A DNA stretch of 9,873 nt, taken from contig CAZRQV010000044.1 in assembly GCA_964602445.1 (NCBI GenBank), positions 1-9,873 of the forward strand, in the 5' to 3' direction. The translations under genes were made by a program, and so were the position numbers. Below are positions 1-5,415 of this stretch, piece by piece. The notes below the pieces were generated by a model. It did no database searches. It was given only the letters and a program-made list of their open reading frames with translations, and was not told where the DNA came from. Position 1 is the first letter of the stretch, and each line of letters opens with the position of its first letter. The DNA comes from HGM12587 sp964602445 (GTDB lineage: Bacteria; Bacillota; Clostridia; Lachnospirales; Lachnospiraceae).

Positions 1-191
1 GCTGCATATGGAGTAGATTTTCTTGAACCTCTAAAACCAAGACCACCGGCACTTGCCCAAGATAATGCATTACCTTCAGCATCTGTTAATGTAACGATTG
101 TATTGTTAAAAGATGATTGAATGTGTGCCTGTCCGCGTTCAACGTTTTTCTTAACGCGCTTTTTTGTCACTTTTTTTGTAACTTTAGCCAT
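1..191 (-). CDS. rpsK: 30S ribosomal protein S11, 5' part (gene runs off the left edge)
   Basis: S11 sits on the platform of the small subunit, where it helps shape the mRNA exit region. Only the first 63 codons are in the window. The ATG is at 191-189. The N-terminus is lysine-rich and is followed by family-typical segments: AHIQSSFNNTIVTLTD, GNALSWASAGG and GFRGSRKSTPYA. It follows rpsM after a 55-base gap, the usual order in the alpha operon; rpsD, rpoA and rplQ would be expected beyond the edge, which is inference. The ribosome binding site is poor: upstream of the ATG there is only TAGGTTAG, about 11-18 bases away, unlike the AGGAGG sites of its neighbours. Identity is certain. Confidence 0.97.
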   Translation of the reverse strand, partial: MAKVTKKVTKKRVKKNVERGQAHIQSSFNNTIVTLTDAEGNALSWASAGGLGFRGSRKSTPYA

Positions 192-222
192 TTTCTAAAC
201 TAACCTACTTTCTTCATTTATA

Positions 223-241
223 AACAGCACCTTGTGCTGTT
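223..241 (-). other. Hairpin in the rpsM-rpsK gap
   Basis: A perfect 8-bp inverted repeat, AACAGCAC and GTGCTGTT, is separated by three bases. It lies five bases after the rpsM stop codon and about 30 bases before the rpsK start. On the transcribed strand it is followed by TATAAATG rather than a run of T, so it does not look like an intrinsic terminator. It could slow 3' decay of the upstream message, mark a processing site or affect rpsK initiation. The dyad is seen directly; the role is unknown. Confidence 0.55.
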
Positions 242-246
242 AAGTC

Positions 247-615
247 TTATTTTTTCTTGTTTGCTACTGTTCTCTTAGGACCTTTTCTAGTTCTAGCGTT
301 TGTCTTAGTCTTCTGACCACGAACTGGAAGTCCTTTACGATGACGGATACCTCTGTAGCATCCGATTTCCTGAAGTCTCTTGATGTTTAATGCTGTTTCA
401 CGTCTTAAATCACCTTCTACAAGCATTGTTTCGTCAATCACTGCTGCGATTGCCTTTACTTCATCGTCTGTTAAGTCTCTGACACGTGTGTCAGGATTAA
501 CTCCTGCCTGTGCAAGGATCTTGATTGAGCTTGTTCTACCGATTCCGTAGATATAAGTTAAACCGATCTCTACACGTTTTTCTCTTGGTAAGTCTACACC
601 AGAAATACGAGCCAT
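247..615 (-). CDS. rpsM: 30S ribosomal protein S13
   Basis: S13 is a head protein of the small subunit that contacts the P-site tRNA and forms a bridge to the large subunit. The 122-residue product has the family length. It begins MARISGVDLPREKRVEIGLTY and contains the IYGIGRTSS helix-hairpin-helix region. It ends in a very basic tail (GQKTKTNARTRKGPKRT) of the kind that reaches toward tRNA. The ATG at 615-613 is preceded by GGAGG with good spacing. Upstream lies a 348-base gap with several dyads, described separately; in E. coli the alpha-operon leader that binds S4 also lies just before this gene. Identity is certain. Confidence 0.98.
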   Translation of the reverse strand: MARISGVDLPREKRVEIGLTYIYGIGRTSSIKILAQAGVNPDTRVRDLTDDEVKAIAAVIDETMLVEGDLRRETALNIKRLQEIGCYRGIRHRKGLPVRGQKTKTNARTRKGPKRTVANKKK

Positions 616-656
616 TGATTATTCCTCCATTTTCTTCTTCGTATTTTCCTAAATGA

Positions 657-738
657 GGCGGTATTTGCGAGTTCCGCCCAAGTGGGTACCTGCCCACTCT
701 TTCCCGTACTGACCGCGTTGGCAGCCTGCTCTTCCGGG
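657..738 (-). promoter_or_regulatory. Candidate structured mRNA leader just upstream of rpsM
   Basis: Three helices stand side by side on the transcribed strand, ending 41 bases before the rpsM ATG. Helix 1 is CCCG/CGGG (735-738 with 703-706) and encloses a bulged CTGCC/GGTCAG hairpin (709-724). Helix 2 is AGTGGG/CCCACT (681-698) with a six-base loop. Helix 3 is GGCGG/CCGCC (657-678) with a twelve-base loop. This stretch is more GC-rich than its surroundings. The pairings are seen directly. That it is a cis-regulatory RNA, perhaps for S4 or S13 feedback like the alpha-operon leader of E. coli, is inference from position only. It could also be conserved mRNA structure without a regulator. Confidence 0.4.
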
Positions 739-762
739 TTTTAAGCAATATCATCTCAAACT

Positions 763-907
763 CAAATGCGTAGCATTTAGTTTTCGTCGAGAGAATTGAT
801 GTTCAAATTCTCTGCATACCTGAATAATCTTACATGTGTTTTTTATAGTAAACAGAAACAGTCAGCTGTAACATTAAGTTTACATGCTCATCTCAAATCT
901 CTTTGAG
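763..907 (-). other. Row of hairpins in the rpmJ-rpsM gap
   Basis: This fills most of the rest of the 348-base gap between rpmJ and rpsM, where I see no gene. Four dyads follow one another in transcription order. They are CTCAAA-GAGA-TTTGAG (907-892, a GNRA-type loop on the transcribed strand), GTAAAC/GTTTAC (883-848, enclosing ACAG/CTGT), AGAGAATT/AATTCTCT (813-790, 8 bp, eight-base loop) and AAATGC-TAC-GCATTT (778-764, one more U-G pair possible). None is followed by a clear T-run. The bases 908-963 show nothing further. Function unknown. Confidence 0.45.
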
Positions 908-963
908 TGTATGACGTACTGCTTCTGCAGCCGCACTAAAAATAACCACAAGATTAACGATTA

Positions 964-1077
964 TTAACCCTGTCTCTGTTTGTGTTTAGGATTTTCACAG
1001 ATAACTCTGATACTACCTTTTCTTTTGATGATTTTGCATTTTTCGCAAATAGGTTTTACTGATGATCTAACCTTCAT
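964..1077 (-). CDS. rpmJ: 50S ribosomal protein L36 (zinc-binding form)
   Basis: L36 is the smallest large-subunit protein and binds 23S rRNA. The 37-residue product MKVRSSVKPICEKCKIIKRK... has the full family length. It carries the complete zinc ligand set: C11, C14, C27 and H32 (CEKC, then CENPKH). This makes it the zinc form rather than the zinc-free paralogue induced by zinc starvation in some bacteria. An AAGGAGG ribosome binding site lies at 1086-1092, eight bases before the ATG. It is isolated, with a 262-base gap on the infA side and a 348-base gap on the rpsM side, where many Bacillota have it packed between infA and rpsM. A predicted promoter lies about 110 bases upstream. Confidence 0.97.
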   Translation of the reverse strand: MKVRSSVKPICEKCKIIKRKGSIRVICENPKHKQRQG

Positions 1078-1173
1078 GGGTAAATCCTCCTTCCCTTTGA
1101 CTATGCTTTACATGTATTTTCGCTTCCTGTACCAGTGCAAATTTACGCACACTAAGCACAATACACGAATATT

Positions 1174-1212
1174 AAAAAATCATGCGTATAGAATAGTACC
1201 ATACGCATGATT
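1174..1212 (-). terminator. 12-bp dyad with T-run: possible intrinsic terminator or attenuator after infA
   Basis: The arms AATCATGCGTAT and ATACGCATGATT are a perfect 12-bp inverted repeat (1178-1189 and 1201-1212) around an 11-base loop. On the transcribed strand the stem ends in AUU and continues with UUUU, so the pattern fits an intrinsic terminator. The stem has only four G-C pairs, so efficiency may be partial. The same dyad straddles the -10 element and start point of a predicted promoter, so it could instead be a protein-binding operator. The dyad is certain; its role is open. Confidence 0.45.
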
Positions 1213-1250
1213 GAAATGCAAGTGTTTTTTTGATTTTTTTGTATTTTTTT
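1193..1250 (-). promoter_or_regulatory. Predicted sigma-A-type promoter for the rpmJ-rpsM-rpsK block
   Basis: On the minus strand there is a -35 TTGCAT (1221-1216), a 17-base spacer ending in TATGG, and a -10 TACTAT (1198-1193). The TATGn directly before the -10 is the extended -10 (TRTG) motif common in Gram-positive promoters. Upstream lie three runs of seven A (1231-1225, 1240-1234, 1250-1244) spaced 9 and 10 bases apart, as expected for an UP-element or curved DNA. The likely start is near 1185-1187, giving a leader of about 110 bases before rpmJ. The hexamers match consensus only at 3/6 and 4/6, but the combination is persuasive. Confidence 0.55.
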
Positions 1251-1339
1251 ACAATACTTTTTTGCAATGCATGGATCTGCAGATTTTATTTTCACCTTTG
1301 CGGGCATCCGAAAGCTGCAGATTCTCATTTTGCATCGTC

Positions 1340-1558
1340 TTATTTATCTCTCCAGATAATACGTCCTTTGGACAGGTCGTATGGAGAAAGTTCTAATGTT
1401 ACTTTATCTCCCGGTAAGATACGGATAAAGTTCATACGGAGTTTTCCGCTGATATGAGCTAATACGATATGTCCGTTTTCCAGCTCTACTTTAAAGTGGG
1501 CGTTTGGTAACTTTTCCACAACTGTTCCTTCAATTTCAATAACGTCTGCTTTTGACAT
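1340..1558 (-). CDS. infA: Translation initiation factor IF-1
   Basis: IF-1 occupies the A-site of the small subunit during initiation and assists IF-2 and IF-3. The 72-residue product is full length for bacterial IF-1 and spans the single OB-fold. It carries the family signature HFKVELENGHIVLAHISGK, then RILPGDKVTLELSPYDLSKG and RIIWR. The ATG at 1558-1556 is preceded by GGAGG (GGAGGATTTATAA). It starts 17 bases after the KOW gene's stop. Downstream, 1259-1339 holds a twice-occurring CTGCAGATT on the plus strand and a weak bulged CTTT-CGG/CCG-AAAG hairpin, with no gene, before the dyad and promoter of rpmJ. Identity is certain. Confidence 0.98.
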   Translation of the reverse strand: MSKADVIEIEGTVVEKLPNAHFKVELENGHIVLAHISGKLRMNFIRILPGDKVTLELSPYDLSKGRIIWRDK

Positions 1559-1575
1559 TTATAAATCCTCCTAAA

Positions 1576-1839
1576 TCAATCCTTTTGACAAAGTTTTATC
1601 GCTCTTTTAATCTCTTCATTGGTCCATGGTTCTTTCTTCTGAAGTTTCTCCTGTAAAATCTCAGGTACTTCATTTACCGGCTGAAGGTGTTTTCTTTTCT
1701 TTCTCTTTGGATTTTCAATCGTTCGATTCTTTCCATTTACGAGAAAGACATTTGTTTCTTCTATATTTAGTACAACATACCAACAATCTTTATCATGTCC
1801 GGCTTTTGAAATCGCCAGCATCCCTTTTTCCAGTTCCAT
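1576..1839 (-). CDS. KOW-domain RNA-binding protein (L14e/L6e-like), function unknown
   Basis: The 87-residue product belongs to the small KOW-domain family encoded between map and infA in many Bacillota (the ybzG position in Bacillus subtilis); the match is from memory and context. The N-terminal half (about residues 4-40) looks like a KOW beta-barrel: EKGMLAISKAGHDKDCWYVV, then VFLVNGK. A strongly basic run, KRKKRK at 45-50, follows and suits RNA contact. The C-terminal 30 residues look helical and charged (LQEKLQKKEPWTNEEIKRAI). The ATG lies 13 bases after the map stop, with GGAGGG in between. Its place among translation genes suggests a ribosome or RNA role, but no precise function can be read from the sequence. 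Confidence 0.85.
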   Translation of the reverse strand: MELEKGMLAISKAGHDKDCWYVVLNIEETNVFLVNGKNRTIENPKRKKRKHLQPVNEVPEILQEKLQKKEPWTNEEIKRAIKLCQKD

Positions 1840-1852
1840 ACGTCCCTCCGGA

Positions 1853-2608
1853 TTATTTCAAAAGAGTCAGAATTTCCGGTTCCCCGTCTGTAATGAGCAC
1901 TGTATTTTCATAATGTGCGGATAATGCACCATCTTCTGTTACAACAGTCCATTCATCGTCCATCCAGCACACCTTCCAGGTTCCAGCGTTGATCATCGGT
2001 TCGATGGCCAGTGTCATTCCCGGAAGCAGCTTAATGCCTCTGCGCAACTGTTTGAAATTCGGAATCTGCGGATCTTCATGAAGTGCCGTACCGATTCCGT
2101 GTCCTACCAAATCTCTGACAACTCCGTAACCGAAGCTTTCTGCATAGGAACCGATGGCACCGGAAATATCATGAAGACGATTTCCCGCTTTTGCAAATTT
2201 GATTCCTTCAAAGAAACTCTGACGAGTTACATCGATCAGTTTCTGTGCAGATTCACTGATCTGTCCTACTCCATGAGTTCTTGCTGCATCTGAATGGTAT
2301 CCTTTATAGATCAATCCAGCGTCCAGGCTGACAATATCACCTTCCTGTAAGATACGGTGTTTGCTTGGAATTCCATGAACAACTTCGTCATTGACGGAAA
2401 CACAGATGGAAGCCGGATATCCGTTATAATTCAGGAAATTCGGAATACATCCTCTGTTACGGATCAGTTCTTCTCCGTATTTATCAATGTCTTTTGTGGA
2501 GATTCCCGGTTTTACAAATGCAGCCAGCTCTTCATGAACTTCGGCCAACAGTCTTCCGGCTTCTCTCATCAATTCTATCTCTCTTGCAGATTTAATTGTT
2601 ACTGACAT
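1853..2608 (-). CDS. map: Methionine aminopeptidase, type I
   Basis: This cytosolic metalloenzyme removes the initiator methionine from nascent proteins whose second residue is small. The 251-residue product has the short type Ia form, without an N-terminal zinc finger. All five metal ligands are present: D96 (SLDAG), D107 (HSDAAR), H170 (GHGIG), E203 (IEPM) and E234 (HYENTV). The helper histidines H78 (VVHGIP) and H177 (ALHEDP) are also there. The ATG at 2608-2606 is three bases after the adk stop, and its AGGAG lies inside the last codons of adk, so the two are probably translationally coupled. An adk-map pair beside secY is standard in Bacillota. Confidence 0.98.
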   Translation of the reverse strand: MSVTIKSAREIELMREAGRLLAEVHEELAAFVKPGISTKDIDKYGEELIRNRGCIPNFLNYNGYPASICVSVNDEVVHGIPSKHRILQEGDIVSLDAGLIYKGYHSDAARTHGVGQISESAQKLIDVTRQSFFEGIKFAKAGNRLHDISGAIGSYAESFGYGVVRDLVGHGIGTALHEDPQIPNFKQLRRGIKLLPGMTLAIEPMINAGTWKVCWMDDEWTVVTEDGALSAHYENTVLITDGEPEILTLLK

Positions 2609-2611
2609 AAC

Positions 2612-3256
2612 TTACGCTCCTAAAATGTCCACAATTGCCTGGAATACTTCTTCCATGTCCTTTGTTCCATCTACACTCTTTAAAACGTTTTTACCTGTAT
2701 AATAATCAATCAATGGCTGAGTCTGTTCATGATATACATCAAGACGTTTCTTTACAGTTTCTGCTTTATCATCATCTCTTAAGATCAGTTTTTCGCCACA
2801 GCGGTCGCAGATACCTTCTTCTTTGGTCGGTGCATATACAACATGATAAGTAGCACCGCATCCTACACATGCTCTTCTGCCTGACATTCTGTTGATGATG
2901 TTTTCATCCGGAACGTCTACGTCGATTGCATAATCGATGGTTTCTCCTTTTGCAGCTAATGCAGCATCAAGGCTTTCTGCCTGTGGAATTGTTCTTGGGA
3001 AACCGTCCAGAACACATCCGTTCTTGCAGTCTTCCTGAGCAAGTCTGTCAACTACAAGGTCAACTACCAGTTCATCCGGAACTAACAGACCCTGATCCAT
3101 GTAAGTTTTTGCTTTCTGTCCAAGTTCTGTTCCGTTTTTAATGTTTGCTCTGAAGATATCTCCTGTAGAAATATGAGGAATCTGATATTTATCTGCGATT
3201 TTCTTAGCCTGAGTACCTTTTCCTGCACCCGGTGCACCTAACATGATAATTTTCAT
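2612..3256 (-). CDS. adk: Adenylate kinase, zinc-LID form
   Basis: Adenylate kinase interconverts ATP plus AMP with two ADP and sets the cell's adenylate balance. The 214-residue protein starts MKIIMLGAPGAGKGT; the P-loop GAPGAGKGT is at 7-15. The AMP-binding STGDIFR is at 30-36 and DGFPRT at 84-89. The LID (about 126-163) has two CxxC pairs, C130/C133 and C150/C153, the structural zinc site typical of Gram-positive enzymes. I chose the ATG at 3256-3254 because GGAG lies about nine bases upstream and the P-loop normally starts a few residues in; an open frame reaching back to 3316 is rejected. It is preceded by a 378-base gap full of dyads. Confidence 0.97.
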   Translation of the reverse strand: MKIIMLGAPGAGKGTQAKKIADKYQIPHISTGDIFRANIKNGTELGQKAKTYMDQGLLVPDELVVDLVVDRLAQEDCKNGCVLDGFPRTIPQAESLDAALAAKGETIDYAIDVDVPDENIINRMSGRRACVGCGATYHVVYAPTKEEGICDRCGEKLILRDDDKAETVKKRLDVYHEQTQPLIDYYTGKNVLKSVDGTKDMEEVFQAIVDILGA

Positions 3257-3303
3257 TTTCGTTCGTCTCCTTTTTATGCTACTGCCTGCTTTATCAGCAA
3301 AAC

Positions 3304-3399
3304 GGATCAATGACACGCTGATCCATGAACAGTATTTTTTTATGCCTCTCTGTTCAGATCCATCTCGAAAAATCTTTTTCGTTATGACATCTCTGTCAT
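3304..3399 (-). other. Group of four hairpins in the adk leader
   Basis: These dyads lie in the non-coding 3257-3634 gap, close to adk. In plus-strand coordinates they are GGATCA/TGATCC (3304-3324), GAACAG/CTGTTC (3327-3355), CGAAAAA/TTTTTCG with two bases between (3366-3381) and ATGACA/TGTCAT (3384-3399). On the transcribed strand the last one closes on GAGA, a GNRA-type tetraloop. The pairings are seen directly. They could be a leader fold controlling adk, decay barriers or incidental structure. I see no gene here. Confidence 0.45.
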
Positions 3400-3401
3400 A
3401 T

Positions 3402-3493
3402 AAATATAGATGAAACTGCAGATCGATATGCAGCTGTTTTAGAAATCAAAACTTTTATATTTCTTTCTATGGTCTGCACTTTCATCTATATTT
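3402..3493 (-). repeat. Large inverted repeat (21-base arms, one mismatch) in the secY-adk gap
   Basis: The arms 3402-3422 and 3473-3493 are complementary over 21 bases, with one mismatch at the fifteenth position of each (shared core ATATAGATGAAA against TTTCATCTATAT). They are separated by 50 bases. The loop holds a smaller dyad (AGAAAT/ATTTCT with AAAA/TTTT inside). The TGCAG at 3429-3433 could pair instead with CTGCA in the left arm, allowing a switch. No flanking target-site duplication is visible, so a MITE is not supported. In mRNA this would be the dominant helix of the adk leader. Role unknown. Confidence 0.6.
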
Positions 3494-3494
3494 G

Positions 3495-3564
3495 CCTGTT
3501 TCTGAACAGGAATCCGAGATACGCTTTGCGAATCTCCTGCTGAACTGCGGTCAGAAAATACCGC
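3495..3564 (-). other. Three further hairpins between the large repeat and the secY hairpin
   Basis: In plus-strand coordinates the dyads are CCTGTT/AACAGG with a four-base loop (3495-3510), GAGAT/ATCTC with an inner CGC/GCG (3516-3536) and GCGGT/ACCGC with an eight-base loop (3547-3564). They run almost end to end, so nearly every base in this part of the gap belongs to some helix. None carries a T-run. They look like one continuous structured RNA, but function is unknown. Confidence 0.4.
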
Positions 3565-3577
3565 TATGATATATATT

Positions 3578-3618
3578 AAGCCTGTGCAGAGTGTTGTGTC
3601 AACACCCCACGCAGGCTT
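3578..3618 (-). terminator. Long, stable hairpin directly after secY (terminator, attenuator or 3' barrier)
   Basis: The two 19-base arms pair over their whole length, with one C/A mismatch and three G-U pairs, around a three-base loop. The base of the stem is AAGCCTG/CAGGCTT and the top is GTGTTG/CAACAC. It begins 16 bases after the secY stop codon. On the transcribed strand it is followed by AATATATATC instead of a T-run, so it is not a textbook intrinsic terminator. It may still act as an RNA 3'-end barrier separating secY from adk. The helix is plain to see; the role is inferred from position. Confidence 0.45.
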
Positions 3619-3634
3619 TAATACTGATAAACGA

Positions 3635-4951
3635 TTAATCGTTTAAGAATCCTTTATAGTGGCGGTTTACCAACTGAGATTCAATCTGCTGAATTGTTTC
3701 AAGAACAACACCAACAACGATGATCAGAGAAGTTCCTCCGAAGGATACGCTTGCTCCAAATACACCATTGAAGAAAATAGGAATAACCGCTACGATGATC
3801 AGTCCGATCGCTCCTACAAAGATAATGTAGTTTAATACCTTTGCAAGGTAATCAGAAGTAGGTTTTCCTGGTCTGATACCTGGGATAAATCCAGCCTGAC
3901 GTTTCATATTGTTTGCAATCTCTAACGGATTAAATGTAATTGATGTATAGAAATATGCAAAGAATACAACTAACAGAATGTATACAAGTAAGCCAATAGA
4001 ATATAATGGCTGTTCTAAACTGCACCAGTTCTGCTGTGATAACGTATTCAGGATATGTCCTCCAATACCATCACCGCCTGATTTTCCTAAGAGCATCATA
4101 ATGATACCTGGGAAACTCATTAAAGAAGATGCAAAGATAACTGGGATAACACCTGCGGTATTAACTTTTAACGGGATATGAGTTGACTGTCCGCCAACCA
4201 TTTTACGTCCCTGCATTTTCTTTGCATACTGTACCGGGATTTTTCTAACACCGTCCTGCAGGAAAATTACAAGTACGATTGTTAAGAGTACAACTGCAAT
4301 GATGATCACTGCTGCGATCACTGCTTTAACAACTGACTGACCCTGCATGAACTGTCTGTATAATGTAATAAAATCATCCGGCATACGGGATACGATGTTT
4401 ACTAAAAGTACGATGGAAATACCATTACCAACTCCTTTTTCTGTAATTCTTTCACCGATCCACATAATGAAGCAGCTTCCTGCAACTAATGCTGCAACAA
4501 CGACTAAGCCGTTCATAAAGCTAACTTCCTGTAATAAACCTTTGTTTCCAAAACCGATTGTCATTGCAGTTGCTTCGATCAATGCAAGGATAATGGTTGT
4601 GTAACGAGTAATTTTCTGGATTTTTTCTCTTCCGTCTTCTCCATCTTTCTGCAGTTCTTCTAACGCCGGAATTGCGATCGTTAAAAGCTGAATGATAATG
4701 GATGATGTGATGTACGGGTTAACACCCAGTGCAAATAAAGACATGCTGGAGAAAGAACCACCTGTGAAAGCATCAAAAAAGTTAAATGCTCCATTATTTG
4801 CTGCTGCAAACCACGCCGCAAAATAGTCCCGGTTCACTCCCGGTACCGGGAGCTGGGAACCTATTCTGATGACGATCAGCATCATAAATGTGTAGATAAG
4901 TTTTTTTCTAATATCCTCGACCTTAAATGCATTTCGTAATGTTTTAAACAT
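3635..4951 (-). CDS. secY: Preprotein translocase subunit SecY
   Basis: SecY is the central membrane channel of the general secretion pathway, working with SecE, SecG, SecA and the ribosome. At 438 residues it has the usual length and about ten hydrophobic segments; clear ones are near 20-36, 116-134, 148-165, 208-232, 266-288, 318-338, 373-395 and 404-422. The plug region around 58-72 is followed by LGVNPYITSSIIIQLL (75-90). The cytosolic loop FIPGIRPGKPTSDYL (355-369) includes R360 in the position needed for SecA or ribosome contact. It ends NRHYKGFL. Its ATG overlaps the rplO stop by one base (TAATG), and a GAGGTGAT site lies in the end of rplO, suggesting coupled translation. Confidence 0.98.
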   Translation of the reverse strand: MFKTLRNAFKVEDIRKKLIYTFMMLIVIRIGSQLPVPGVNRDYFAAWFAAANNGAFNFFDAFTGGSFSSMSLFALGVNPYITSSIIIQLLTIAIPALEELQKDGEDGREKIQKITRYTTIILALIEATAMTIGFGNKGLLQEVSFMNGLVVVAALVAGSCFIMWIGERITEKGVGNGISIVLLVNIVSRMPDDFITLYRQFMQGQSVVKAVIAAVIIIAVVLLTIVLVIFLQDGVRKIPVQYAKKMQGRKMVGGQSTHIPLKVNTAGVIPVIFASSLMSFPGIIMMLLGKSGGDGIGGHILNTLSQQNWCSLEQPLYSIGLLVYILLVVFFAYFYTSITFNPLEIANNMKRQAGFIPGIRPGKPTSDYLAKVLNYIIFVGAIGLIIVAVIPIFFNGVFGASVSFGGTSLIIVVGVVLETIQQIESQLVNRHYKGFLND

Positions 4952-5391
4952 TAGATCACCTCGGCTTTTCCACCCAAAGCTTCGATTTTTTCTACTGCAC
5001 TTGCGCTGAATGCATTTGCCTGAACTGTGAGTTTCTTAGTAAGTGTACCGTTACCTAAGATCTTAACGCCATCTCTTGGGTTTTTAACGATACCTGTTTC
5101 GATCAATGTTTCTACAGATACTACTGCATCATTTTCGAAAACTTCCAGTGCGCTTAAGTTGATAGCAACGATATCTTTAGAGTTTCTGTTTGTGAAACCT
5201 CTCTTTGGAAGTCTTCTGTATAATGGCATCTGACCACCTTCAAAGCCTGGTCTTGGTGCTCCTGAACGAGCTTTCTGACCTTTATGACCTTTACCTGCTG
5301 TCTTACCATTTCCTGAACCGTGTCCACGACCTCTTCTGAAGTTATCGCTCTGTTTTGAGCCTTCAGCATAATGTAAATTTGATAAGTTCAT
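4951..5391 (-). CDS. rplO: 50S ribosomal protein L15
   Basis: L15 is a 23S rRNA-binding protein needed late in large-subunit assembly. The 146-residue product has the family's glycine- and lysine-rich extension near the N-terminus (RGRGHGSGNGKTAGKGHKGQ, residues 20-39). PGFEGGQMPLYRRLPKRGF follows, then a globular C-terminal domain ending VEKIEALGGKAEVI. The ATG at 5391-5389 has AAGGAGGTG just upstream. It lies between rpmD and secY in the standard spc order, and its stop shares a base with the secY start. Identity is certain. Confidence 0.98.
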   Translation of the reverse strand: MNLSNLHYAEGSKQSDNFRRGRGHGSGNGKTAGKGHKGQKARSGAPRPGFEGGQMPLYRRLPKRGFTNRNSKDIVAINLSALEVFENDAVVSVETLIETGIVKNPRDGVKILGNGTLTKKLTVQANAFSASAVEKIEALGGKAEVI

Positions 5392-5415
5392 TGTGGCACC
5401 TCCTTACGTGATAAA

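Noticed and set aside
536..754. Minus-strand open frame of 72 codons across the rpsM start and leader
   Set aside because: It overlaps the first 80 bases of rpsM in another frame and the leader helices; no ribosome binding site or recognisable domain. It looks like a by-product of the structured GC-rich leader.
738..765. Possible promoter before rpsM (TTGAGT, 16 bases, TAAAAC on the minus strand)
   Set aside because: Both boxes match only partly, there is no extended -10, and it overlaps the hairpin at 763-779. Too weak to list.
843..875. A second TACTAT on the minus strand in the rpmJ-rpsM gap, a possible -10
   Set aside because: No acceptable -35 at 16-18 bases, and the hexamer lies next to the GTAAAC/GTTTAC hairpin.
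980..1210. Plus-strand open frame opposite rpmJ and its upstream gap
   Set aside because: Antisense to rpmJ; no ribosome binding site or domain, and it runs into the promoter dyad.
1277..1323. Direct repeat CTGCAGATT (1277-1285 and 1315-1323) after infA
   Set aside because: Nine bases twice in low-GC DNA with no further pattern; not enough to call an attachment site or operator.
3257..3316. Upstream in-frame extension of adk by 20 codons
   Set aside because: Adenylate kinases begin a few residues before the P-loop, and GGAG sits correctly before the ATG at 3256. The extension overlaps a hairpin of the gap.
3402..3493. Non-autonomous mobile element (MITE) defined by the 21-base inverted repeat
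   Set aside because: No target-site duplication flanks the arms, and no second copy is seen in the window. It stays open to a genome-wide search.
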